From Treponema sp. (lineage in GTDB: Bacteria > Spirochaetota > Spirochaetia > Treponematales > Rectinemataceae), in the NCBI GenBank assembly GCA_012516755.1, contig JAAYWE010000141.1:1-19925 (forward strand): a stretch of DNA of 19,925 nucleotides, written 5' to 3'. The stretch's first letter is position 1. Each line of letters starts with the position of its first letter. The position numbers and the translations under genes are program-made. Below, one piece after another: positions 1 through 6,755 of this stretch. The notes beneath the pieces were generated by a model. The model did no database searches. It was not told the DNA's origin and worked only from the letters and a program-made list of their open reading frames with translations.

Positions 1-128
1 TTTACAGATTCAAAGTCGATGTCCCACAAGGCCAGACTTGCGCCTTCCGCAAACATCTTCTTTGCTATGCCCATGCCAAGACCATTACCTGAGCCTGTAA
101 TGATTGCTACAGTCTTTTCAAGTTCCAT
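1..128 (-). CDS. SDR-family oxidoreductase, N-terminal part (cut by window edge)
   Basis: Reading leftward from the ATG at 128, the frame stays open to the window edge and gives 42 residues beginning MELEKTVAIITGSGNGLGMG. The TGSGNGLG segment (about residues 11-18) is the glycine-rich cofactor loop of short-chain dehydrogenases. An Asp after the second strand (LWDID) suggests NAD(H) preference. An AGAGG ribosome site lies 8 bases before the ATG. The gene is last of the visible minus-strand catabolic operon, 39 bases after the zinc dehydrogenase. It was probably recruited to oxidise or reduce a hydroxyl of the operon's sugar-acid substrate. The catalytic Ser-Tyr-Lys part lies outside the window, so activity cannot be judged. 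The opening resembles the SDR at 9592-10332, so the two may be paralogues. Confidence 0.85.
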   Translation of the reverse strand, partial: MELEKTVAIITGSGNGLGMGIAKKMFAEGASLALWDIDFESV

Positions 129-167
129 TTTATCTAGCCTCTCAGTCTATCTGCATATATCTTACTT

Positions 168-1202
168 TTATTCGGGAAACAAAATGACTTTTACTTCTTT
201 GGTATTGCCCGAAGCGAGCTCCTCGAACACCTCTGGTCCTTCCGAAAGCGGGTGCCGCGAAGTGATCATCTGAGCTACGTTGAGTTTGGTATCTGCAATC
301 ATCTGCAAGCCTTCTTTCATTTCGGTTGTATACATATAGCTGGCCTGCAGTTTCAGCTCCTTGCTTACCGCATGCTTATACGCAATTTCCAGGGTGGGCG
401 ATGCCATGCCAACCATAAGGATGCTCCCTCCATTTCTTACGATTTCGATGGCAGTATTTACTGTCGAAGGAACCCCTGCGGCATCAAAGACAACATCGAT
501 CCCCACATTGTCTGTCATCTGCCGAATGAGGGCTGGTACATCTTGGCCCGAGAGTATTGTATCGGTAGCACCACATTTTCGGGCAAGTTCAAGCCGATTT
601 TGAAGAAGATCGATTGCGACTATTTTTGCGCTTCCAAGATTCTTCATGCACATAATAGCCATTAGACCAATGGGTCCCACGCCCAATACCGCTACTGCCC
701 TGCTCGGTACTTCATGGGCCACGTGCTTGGTCGCTCGAAGCGATATGGACAAAGGCTCAACAAGAGCGGCTTCGTCGAATGAGACATAATCTGGCAAGAG
801 CATTATTTTCTCTGCTGGAGCTACGACAAATTCGGACATCGCACCGTTGTAACTTCCGGCTTTCATTGTTGTACCGATGATATAACGGTGATCACACACA
901 TTTGTTCTGCCTTCTAAGCAATCCGGGCATTTTCCGCAATAGATGTTCGTGATAACACCGACACGATTCCCAACCTTGAGATTATCTACTCCTTCTCCCA
1001 GTTGAACTATCTCACCGGAGAACTCATGCCCCATTATCAGACCCGGTGACCTCATAGAGGAAACAGCCTTATAGGCCGCAAGATCTGAGCCACAAATAGA
1101 GACAGCTCTTACATGTACCAGGACTTCACCTTCTTTTGGCCTTGGTGTTGGAACATCTTGATATCGAATATCATGAGGTCCATAATATACCAATGCCTTC
1201 AT
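168..1202 (-). CDS. Zinc-dependent medium-chain alcohol/polyol dehydrogenase
   Basis: The protein has 344 residues, a normal length for the sorbitol/threonine dehydrogenase-like MDR family. Catalytic zinc ligands are visible as C37 (CGSD), H59-E60 (GHE) and E149 (VEP). Structural zinc is bound by C89, C92, C95 and C103. The Rossmann loop GVGPIG is at 174-179, and D198 at the end of the second strand suggests NAD+ rather than NADP+. The start at 1202 is chosen over an in-frame upstream start at 1226 because a perfect AAGGAGG sits 6 bases before it and MKALVYYGP is the usual family opening. It follows the TIM-barrel gene by 20 bases, so it is co-transcribed. The likely role is cytosolic oxidation of a secondary hydroxyl on a polyol, sugar or sugar acid. 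The exact substrate cannot be read. Confidence 0.92.
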   Translation of the reverse strand: MKALVYYGPHDIRYQDVPTPRPKEGEVLVHVRAVSICGSDLAAYKAVSSMRSPGLIMGHEFSGEIVQLGEGVDNLKVGNRVGVITNIYCGKCPDCLEGRTNVCDHRYIIGTTMKAGSYNGAMSEFVVAPAEKIMLLPDYVSFDEAALVEPLSISLRATKHVAHEVPSRAVAVLGVGPIGLMAIMCMKNLGSAKIVAIDLLQNRLELARKCGATDTILSGQDVPALIRQMTDNVGIDVVFDAAGVPSTVNTAIEIVRNGGSILMVGMASPTLEIAYKHAVSKELKLQASYMYTTEMKEGLQMIADTKLNVAQMITSRHPLSEGPEVFEELASGNTKEVKVILFPE

Positions 1203-1222
1203 AGAATGCCTCCTTATTGGAA

Positions 1223-2032
1223 TCAAGAAATGCTGTGATATGGCTCGATATTATTAGCCTTAAATAATTCTAAGCCTTCCCTGATCTCCTTAGCAAAGTC
1301 CTGAAATACACACGCCTCGATGGAAATAATTTCTTTATAAGCAATTCTTTTGAGTGTGTTTAGAAAAGGAGCATAATCAAAACCATCATTCATCCGCGGC
1401 ACAACCCTTGTGGGAAATGGCGACAGAGGATTGTCTAGATGCACATGTTTGATATAGAGCTCATAGTCTTCGATATCTGTGAGAGGCCAACCATCTTCTA
1501 ACATCCACCGATAGTCTAAAAGAGTCTTGAGATTGTGCTTTTCATATTTCTTTATGAATTCAATTGCCTCAGGGAGCGAATTCACAATATTCGATAGACT
1601 CTTAGCCAGCGGCTCTATAAGCACCGTGATATTCCGCTTTGCCGCTATTTCGAGAAGACTTATAAAAAAGTTATCGAATTTGCTGGCCGCTATCGAAATA
1701 TCTCCTTCTGATGGAAGGCTTCGAGCTTTGCCATTTCCAAAGACAATATAGCGCGCTCCCATTTCAGCAATTCGATCCGCGCTTTTTTCAAGAAAATCTC
1801 GAAAATGATCCAAATAAAACGAAGGTGATGATATGCAGCAATCGAGAGGAATAGGATTATCGAATACTTCAGCAGGAATTCCACAATCTCTCAGCGCTTT
1901 CTTAGCTTTTTTGAATTCGCCTTCGCTCATGGCCATGATCTCTCTAATGTGCAGCTCTGCGCAATCAAAGCCAGCCGCCGCAATCGTGTCCAGATCTTTG
2001 ATATATCCAAAACAGCCAAGCCGCATCTTCAT
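1223..2032 (-). CDS. Sugar phosphate isomerase/epimerase-like TIM-barrel protein
   Basis: A 269-residue protein of the xylose-isomerase-like TIM barrel superfamily (AP endonuclease 2 fold), with the usual single-domain length. The four expected metal ligands are present at strand ends: E140 (LIEP), D173 (LLDYR), H198 (HVHLD) and E239 (SIEA). Members epimerise or isomerise ketoses, dehydrate inositol derivatives, or decarboxylate 3-keto sugar acids with a divalent metal. Which one applies here cannot be told. The start at 2032 has AAGGA 7 bases upstream. A second ATG two codons later would change little. It sits between an Ldh2 oxidoreductase (34-base gap) and a zinc dehydrogenase, so it probably rearranges the keto product made by one of them. 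Confidence 0.85.
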   Translation of the reverse strand: MKMRLGCFGYIKDLDTIAAAGFDCAELHIREIMAMSEGEFKKAKKALRDCGIPAEVFDNPIPLDCCISSPSFYLDHFRDFLEKSADRIAEMGARYIVFGNGKARSLPSEGDISIAASKFDNFFISLLEIAAKRNITVLIEPLAKSLSNIVNSLPEAIEFIKKYEKHNLKTLLDYRWMLEDGWPLTDIEDYELYIKHVHLDNPLSPFPTRVVPRMNDGFDYAPFLNTLKRIAYKEIISIEACVFQDFAKEIREGLELFKANNIEPYHSIS

Positions 2033-2066
2033 CTTCGATTCCTTATCAAATGCCCCTTTCCATCTT

Positions 2067-3125
2067 TCATCGACATTGGTCCATCGGTCTCAGCAGAAAA
2101 TTAGCTCCTGCTTTTCGTAATAGCTCATTTAGGTCATTTATCACTTCTACCGGCATATCGATACCGTCTTCTCTTGATTCTTGTTCTTTTCTGAGCTCGA
2201 TTTCTCCTGGTAAGAGTATTTCTTCGAAACCCTCACGAAGCTCACAAGATTTCAAGGCTCTGGCATACTCTCCGACTAAATTCCTGAATTTATCCACGGC
2301 CATAAAGCGCGAAATATCGATAGCTATGAAGCAAGCTCCGACTCCTGTTTTGCCTTCCAGTTCATGGAAGCTCTTCAGATTTCGTCCATAAGATGAGCCC
2401 GAGAGTATGCCAGCAAAAATATCCACAATTATTGCCAATCCAGAACCTTTTGGGCCACCCACAGGCATAAGACATCCTTTAAGCGCTTTTTGTGGATCAC
2501 TGGTTGGATTACCTTCGCTATCCAGAGCCCAATCTAGAGGAATATTCTCATTTTTAAGAGCAGCCATTCTGATCTTGCCCCTTGCCACAACTGACGACGA
2601 CATATCCAGCATCACGGGCATTTCGGAAGAAGTAGGTACCGCAAAAGCAATTGGATTGGACCCAAGAAAAGGCTCAGCCCCTCCATACGGCGCCATGGAA
2701 GGATTTCCATTTGTCATCATGATGGCCGCCATATTTTGCATGGCAGCCTTGTGCACATAATAACCAAGTGAGCCTACATTATTGGTATCTCTCAAGAGCG
2801 CCATACCAAGACCATACAGATGTGCTTTTTCTATAGCGGCATTCATCATTTTGTAGCCTGCAACCTGGCCAAGCCCATCTCCTCCATCCAATACTAGAGT
2901 CGCCATATCTTCGGAAACAACGACAACTCTTGTGGGAAGACTGAGCATCTCTGCTTCGCATCTTTTTGCTATCATTCGAAGGAGATTTGTACCGTGTGTA
3001 CTTATTCCCCGCAGATCATTGATAACCATAATCTCAGAGGCTATTTGAGCATTCTCTTTACTTTCTCCGACAAGCCTTAGAATTTCGCACGCCGCGTTCT
3101 GTAGATCCCGATAGAATATCTTCAT
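2067..3125 (-). CDS. Malate/L-lactate dehydrogenase family (Ldh2) oxidoreductase, variant active site
   Basis: A full-length (352 aa) member of the Ldh2 family, which includes malate/lactate, ureidoglycolate, sulfolactate and diketogulonate oxidoreductases. Family marks include RGISTHG (H44), the LGSNPIAF segment near 154-161, LDMSSSVVARGKI near 173-184 and a GGPKGSGLA loop at 223-231. Two usual positions differ. The NSNHFG motif reads DTNNVG (113-118), with Asn at 116 for His. The Arg four residues after H44 is Leu48. The paralogue at 4654-5745 has the standard residues. This protein therefore probably belongs to a divergent subgroup with a different 2-hydroxy/2-keto acid substrate. Its start lies 4 bases after the stop of the aldolase gene, with AGAGGAAG and GAGG both upstream, suggesting translational coupling. 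Confidence 0.87.
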   Translation of the reverse strand: MKIFYRDLQNAACEILRLVGESKENAQIASEIMVINDLRGISTHGTNLLRMIAKRCEAEMLSLPTRVVVVSEDMATLVLDGGDGLGQVAGYKMMNAAIEKAHLYGLGMALLRDTNNVGSLGYYVHKAAMQNMAAIMMTNGNPSMAPYGGAEPFLGSNPIAFAVPTSSEMPVMLDMSSSVVARGKIRMAALKNENIPLDWALDSEGNPTSDPQKALKGCLMPVGGPKGSGLAIIVDIFAGILSGSSYGRNLKSFHELEGKTGVGACFIAIDISRFMAVDKFRNLVGEYARALKSCELREGFEEILLPGEIELRKEQESREDGIDMPVEVINDLNELLRKAGANFLLRPMDQCR

Positions 3126-3129
3126 ATCC

Positions 3130-3804
3130 TCACTCTTCCTCTTTCATGCCGAGTGCGATACAGACATCTTCGAGCTTATTTAGTTCCATGCTCGAAATAC
3201 CGCGCTGAAGCTGCTCTGATTTCTTCTTTTCATTTGCGACTCTATCAAGCGACTTCTGAAGGACATCAGCTAGATCCTGACGTCGAACCACCACCATTCC
3301 ATCATCATCGCCCATAATTAGATCTCCAGGATAAATTGTTGCACCACCAAAATTGAGAGGATAATTGATTGTTCCCAGGCCATTTTTGGCCGTTCCTCTA
3401 ATGCATGCTCCGCGACAGAAGACGGGAAAGTCCATCTCAATAAGCTCTTCTGTATCGCGGACACAACCATCTATGGCGAGGCCCCCTAGTTTTGCCGTTA
3501 TGGCTGCTGTCCCCATCAGCGAACCAAGATAACCATAAAAATACCCATCTCCCATGCTTGCAACCAACACATCACCAGCTTTTGCTGTCTGTAACGCCTT
3601 ATGCAGCATAAGATTATCTCCAGGAACACACTGTACCGTAAAAGCAGGGCCACAGATTCTCATTCCTTTAGCAAGCGGTTTTATAGCACAATCTATGAAT
3701 CCCTTCTTGCCAGAAGCTTCATAGATTGTTGCAACTGCTAATTTTCTAAATGATTCTATGATATTTTGGTCTGGTCTTTCGGCAATCTTTAGAACATGAA
3801 TCAT
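3130..3804 (-). CDS. RraA-like / HMG aldolase-type retro-aldolase or decarboxylase
   Basis: A 224-residue protein of the RraA-like family. Characterised enzyme members cleave 4-hydroxy-4-methyl-2-oxoglutarate to two pyruvates and decarboxylate oxaloacetate with a divalent metal. Others bind RNase E. Visible motifs are SGKKG (31-35), PGDN (61-64), GSLM at 94-97 followed by the conserved IDGCVRD (111-117, with R116 and metal-site D117), and GDDDGMVVV (165-173). The usual GEL motif reads GSL here, which may affect substrate choice. An AAGGAGG site lies upstream of the ATG. The gene directly follows the GntR gene by 13 bases and precedes Ldh2 by 4. In a catabolic operon, an aldolase or decarboxylase role for the final carbon-carbon cleavage is far more likely than RNase regulation. 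Confidence 0.85.
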   Translation of the reverse strand: MIHVLKIAERPDQNIIESFRKLAVATIYEASGKKGFIDCAIKPLAKGMRICGPAFTVQCVPGDNLMLHKALQTAKAGDVLVASMGDGYFYGYLGSLMGTAAITAKLGGLAIDGCVRDTEELIEMDFPVFCRGACIRGTAKNGLGTINYPLNFGGATIYPGDLIMGDDDGMVVVRRQDLADVLQKSLDRVANEKKKSEQLQRGISSMELNKLEDVCIALGMKEEE

Positions 3805-3817
3805 GTTGTCCTCCTTC

Positions 3818-4480
3818 CTATAGCAGACTTTTAAGGCGTTCCTGACTATTTCTTAAGTGTTCTCTCATCGCCTTTTCAGCAGCTTCGGAATTGCCTGCAA
3901 TAATCGTTTTCAAGATCATCTTATGCTCAGCATTCATTCTCTCTGTTTTTTCCATGTCGAATTGATAGATAAAAAAGAGGCGTATGCGTATTATGTGATT
4001 CTGGATATTCTTATAGAAATCTAGAAGTCGAGAATTTCCGACAGTCTCAAAAATGGCAGTATGAATTTCGAATCCAGAGACTACGGAGCCTTTAATATTC
4101 TTCTTTTCCGCAAGTTCGAATGATTCATGATTCTTGAGTATCTCCTCAAATATCGTCTTGTCTCCTCGTTCGGCAACAATGCGAGCCGCAGCACATTCTA
4201 GGATTTCTCGAATTTCAAAGATTTCATGTATATAATCCAGTCCTATGCTAGAAACCAGACATCCTATGCTTGGTATTATTTTGACAAATCCATCTTTTTC
4301 CAGTTCCTTGAAGGCCTCGCGCACCGGAGTCTTGCTTATTCCAAGCTCGCTGCAGATCAATTGCTCAGTCAGGGTATCCAGTGGCTTATATTCATTATTG
4401 ATTATGCGTTGCTTGATAATCTCATAAGCCATGTTTTTTTTGTTTGTTGCATTGATTTGATCTTTCTGTATCATTTGCAC
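3818..4480 (-). CDS. GntR-family (FCD subgroup) transcriptional regulator of the catabolic operon
   Basis: A 220-residue two-domain repressor. A GntR winged helix spans about residues 15-80, with the recognition region LGISKTPVREAF (46-57). An all-helical FCD ligand domain follows. FCD metal-site histidines appear as H140, H186 and H208, but the Asp normally four residues before the first His is Gly136, so the metal site looks incomplete. The start is taken as GTG at 4480, because an AAGGGGA ribosome site lies 6 bases before it. The ATG two codons later would be 12 bases away. The gene leads the operon 3804-1, so it probably represses its own operon and is released by a carboxylate ligand. 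The candidate operator upstream shares a 12-base motif with the other GntR gene. Confidence 0.9.
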   Translation of the reverse strand: MQMIQKDQINATNKKNMAYEIIKQRIINNEYKPLDTLTEQLICSELGISKTPVREAFKELEKDGFVKIIPSIGCLVSSIGLDYIHEIFEIREILECAAARIVAERGDKTIFEEILKNHESFELAEKKNIKGSVVSGFEIHTAIFETVGNSRLLDFYKNIQNHIIRIRLFFIYQFDMEKTERMNAEHKMILKTIIAGNSEAAEKAMREHLRNSQERLKSLL

Positions 4481-4533
4481 GAACTTTCCCCTTTTTTAAA
4501 GGTATGCCAGCGATATATCGGTAAGATACTTTT

Positions 4534-4562
4534 AGCATAAGTCCGGTTTTTCGTTCTGTCAA
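4534..4562 (-). promoter_or_regulatory. Predicted promoter of the GntR-aldolase-dehydrogenase operon
   Basis: On the minus strand a perfect TTGACA -35 box (4562-4557) is followed by a 17-base spacer and a TATGCT -10 box (4539-4534). Transcription would start near 4527, about 47 bases before the GTG start. A 10-bp palindrome, CGATATATCG (4511-4520), falls just inside the transcribed region. The call rests on consensus match and position only. Confidence 0.65.
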
Positions 4563-4573
4563 TATTAAATTTG

Positions 4574-4596
4574 TTGATATTTCGAGAATCTGATAT
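4574..4596. promoter_or_regulatory. Candidate GntR operator upstream of the -35 box
   Basis: The segment carries TTGATAT (4574-4580) and CTGATAT (4590-4596) as two direct half-sites. Its right part, AGAATCTGATAT (4585-4596), is identical to 12 bases of the perfect palindrome upstream of the second GntR gene (11123-11134). It lies 11-33 bases upstream of the predicted -35 box of the catabolic operon. The palindrome is imperfect here. Operator function is inferred from this shared motif and position. Confidence 0.4.
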
Positions 4597-4653
4597 AATG
4601 AGCTTTTCTAGAGAAATCTCAGTATAAGTGGTACATTGAACTAGCGGTTTATT

Positions 4654-5745
4654 TTAAGAGATTATCGGTGGCTCTACTCCCAGTTCCTGCGCAATCTGCC
4701 TGAGCTGCAAAGCAACCTTTTCGCTGATCGGAACACCAAAATGGGCGCTTTCTGCCTCTGCTTCATGCTCTTTAAGTCCCGCATAGTAGACTCGCTCGCA
4801 GCCTTCGGCTGGCTCGGCCATTTCGAGATCGGTCAGTAAGCGATCCATATCGGATTTGATAGCTTCCGCATCGCGGAAAAGATCGAGTCGCAGCGCACCA
4901 AAGAAGTGACAAACCCTCGCTGACGTAGCCTGACTATCGATGACAGCTTGACCAAAAACACCGCCGCTCAATATCGCAGTCAGAATATCCACTACCTCTG
5001 CTAGTCCATAACCCTTGTACCCGCTCAATAGCTCGCCTTCTCCTCCAAGCGGAAGAAGCCCTCCTCCCCGCTGATAAAGCATGTCTTCAAGAAGACGGTG
5101 TGCATCCGAAGTGCCCTTTCCCCTCGTGTCCACAGCCCAACCGCTGGGCAAAGGCTTATTCTCTCTATCGTAGACTTCGATTTTTCCTCTGGTAACGACG
5201 GTCGTTGCCATATCGAGTGTGAATATTCGCCCATCATGAGCAGGTATTGAAAATGCAATTGGATTCGTGCCGAACATGGCCTTGCGACCAAATGTAGGTA
5301 CACCGAGTGCTGCCGTATTAGTCATGCCAATGCCAATCATATCCTCTCGGGCGGCCATCTCGCTGTAGAAGCCTGCAATTCCAAAGTGATTGGAGTTGCG
5401 CACCGAAGAAAAGGCAGCCCCGGCCACCCTTGCTTTTTCGATGATCTTAGCCATCGTCCTCTTGCTTAGAGAAAGACCCATAGCCCCATTTGCATCGAGA
5501 ACTAGCGAAATGGGCGTCTCCTGGAGAGTCGTCGGCAGAATCCCGCCTTTCATAATGCCCTTTTGTAGGCCATTCTTATATCTCCATAAGCGCCCTACAC
5601 CATGGCTCTCTATACCACGCGCATCGGCGGCAACCAGAATCTCGGCTGAATCTTGAGCCTCATCCTGCGGAAGTCCAAGCTTAATAAATACATCAGTACA
5701 AAACTGTTCGAGCGTGACTCGATCTATCCTTATTTTCTGGCTCAT
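4654..5745 (-). CDS. Malate/L-lactate dehydrogenase family (Ldh2) oxidoreductase, standard active site
   Basis: A 363-residue Ldh2-family NAD(P)-dependent 2-hydroxyacid oxidoreductase. Standard motifs are present: RGIESHGVGRL with H48 and R52, RNSNHFG with H120, FGTNPIAFSIP, LDMATTVVTRGKI and GYKGYGLA. An upstream in-frame TTG at 5748 exists, but the AGGAGG site is only 3 bases from it and 6 from the ATG at 5745, so ATG is preferred. The gene lies 16 bases downstream of the mutarotase gene. The gap after its stop (4653-4481) contains no convincing terminator on this strand, so some read-through into the GntR operon is possible. Likely job: interconversion of a 2-hydroxy acid and a 2-keto acid, such as malate, lactate or an aldonate derivative. 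It is a distant paralogue of the gene at 2067-3125. Confidence 0.9.
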   Translation of the reverse strand: MSQKIRIDRVTLEQFCTDVFIKLGLPQDEAQDSAEILVAADARGIESHGVGRLWRYKNGLQKGIMKGGILPTTLQETPISLVLDANGAMGLSLSKRTMAKIIEKARVAGAAFSSVRNSNHFGIAGFYSEMAAREDMIGIGMTNTAALGVPTFGRKAMFGTNPIAFSIPAHDGRIFTLDMATTVVTRGKIEVYDRENKPLPSGWAVDTRGKGTSDAHRLLEDMLYQRGGGLLPLGGEGELLSGYKGYGLAEVVDILTAILSGGVFGQAVIDSQATSARVCHFFGALRLDLFRDAEAIKSDMDRLLTDLEMAEPAEGCERVYYAGLKEHEAEAESAHFGVPISEKVALQLRQIAQELGVEPPIIS

Positions 5746-5761
5746 CAAGCGCCTCCTTTAT

Positions 5762-6682
5762 CTAGCGCCTTTTCTCTTCTTTATCAAATGAGATGGAACT
5801 CAATCTCAGTATACTACAATGTGATCCTAATGGAGGAATGCTCAACTGACAATCCAGGCAGTTTGTGGACTCGACACATACAAACTGGTCCCATGCGCTA
5901 AAGATCTCGGAATTTACCGCGCCTACATCTTTACCTGGATTCCATAGCACTGTTGAATCCATATTTTCTTGTTCAATGCATATTCTTCGATTATCAACAA
6001 GATCTACAAGTTCCAAGCGCTGCGGAGCATGCATGAAAGCATGAACAATCTCGTCTTCAAAGCAGGCCAGGCCATTCTGTCTTTCTCGGATATCTCCTTT
6101 TGTCCTGTCTATGTATTCTATCCCATCCAATCCTCTGACCTGACAGCCATGAGGATTATTTACCTTAAAATATGTATGAAATCCATCTTCGCAGATGATT
6201 GGTAGATTTTCGAGGTTTTGTATTATAAGCGCTATCTCGAGCTTTTCTCCAACAGTAATTATGATCTTAAGTTTAAAATGATAAGGCCATGAATCCGGAA
6301 GCGGTTCTTCGCTTTCTGTACTAAGCTCAATCTTCGTCCGTCCATCGGTCAGATCCTCTGCTGATTCGATATTCCAGAACTCTGTTCTAACAAAACCATG
6401 TAGAGGAAGATAATCCATTGTTCTGTGCTTACTGAACCAAGGAAAACAGATTGGAATCCCTCCACGGATAGGTGTTCCTTTGCTAAAGCGGCTATAAGGG
6501 CTCAGCCATAATAATTCTGTCTGGTCTTGAGGCTTGAAACTCACAACATGAGCTCCATACAAATAAAGAGAACATTCCGCATATCTATTAAGAATATGGA
6601 GAAGAGGAAACCCTCCTTTCCCTTGAATGACCTCTACGCTTTTTGGTAGAGCACAGTTTTGAAAATGCCGGACATCTCTCAT
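5762..6682 (-). CDS. D-hexose-6-phosphate mutarotase-like protein (YeaD type aldose 1-epimerase)
   Basis: A 306-residue galactose-mutarotase-fold protein. Family marks are RGGIPICFPWF (73-83), LHGFVR with H95, EDGFHTYF with H169, the WNP triplet at 247-249 and VCVEST with E271. H95 and H169, with E271 as the base, match the catalytic set of the YeaD/Ymr099c group, which interconverts alpha and beta anomers of glucose-6-phosphate and related sugars. The ATG at 6682 has no clear ribosome site: AAGAGG is about 15 bases away. The start is therefore less certain than elsewhere, though no nearby alternative in this frame looks better. The gene is divergent from the TRAP operon and precedes an Ldh2 gene by 16 bases. 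It could serve general glycolysis or this local pathway. Confidence 0.85.
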   Translation of the reverse strand: MRDVRHFQNCALPKSVEVIQGKGGFPLLHILNRYAECSLYLYGAHVVSFKPQDQTELLWLSPYSRFSKGTPIRGGIPICFPWFSKHRTMDYLPLHGFVRTEFWNIESAEDLTDGRTKIELSTESEEPLPDSWPYHFKLKIIITVGEKLEIALIIQNLENLPIICEDGFHTYFKVNNPHGCQVRGLDGIEYIDRTKGDIRERQNGLACFEDEIVHAFMHAPQRLELVDLVDNRRICIEQENMDSTVLWNPGKDVGAVNSEIFSAWDQFVCVESTNCLDCQLSIPPLGSHCSILRLSSISFDKEEKRR

Positions 6683-6690
6683 TTTTTATC

Positions 6691-6718
6691 TTGACAACCT
6701 CTTGAATGATGATATCAT
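6691..6718 (+). promoter_or_regulatory. Predicted promoter of the TRAP transporter operon
   Basis: A perfect TTGACA -35 box (6691-6696), a 16-base spacer and a TATCAT -10 box (6713-6718) lie ahead of dctP. The start point would be near 6725, giving a leader of about 30 bases. The -10 box lies inside a perfect palindrome. The box sits in the 73-base divergent gap shared with the mutarotase gene. Confidence 0.65.
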
Positions 6719-6730
6719 CTATCTTAGATA
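6708..6730. promoter_or_regulatory. Two abutting palindromes over the TRAP promoter (candidate operator)
   Basis: GATGATATCATC (6708-6719) is a perfect 12-bp palindrome covering the -10 box. TATCTTAGATA (6720-6730) is a perfect 11-bp palindrome immediately after it, covering the predicted start point. A repressor bound here would block the promoter. The TATC/GATA halves resemble those near both GntR genes, which suggests but does not show that a GntR/FCD protein binds. Confidence 0.5.
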
Positions 6731-6755
6731 TTAGCAAGGTTCAAGGAGGCTTGAA

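Noticed and set aside
252..665. Plus-strand open frame of 137 codons opposite the zinc dehydrogenase
   Set aside because: It is antisense to a gene with full catalytic motifs, has no recognisable domain and has no ribosome site.
1203..1226. Upstream in-frame start of the zinc dehydrogenase
   Set aside because: It overlaps the preceding gene's end, while a perfect AAGGAGG is placed for the ATG at 1202.
5746..5748. TTG start of the second Ldh2 gene
   Set aside because: The AGGAGG is only 3 bases away from the TTG; the adjacent ATG has proper 6-base spacing.
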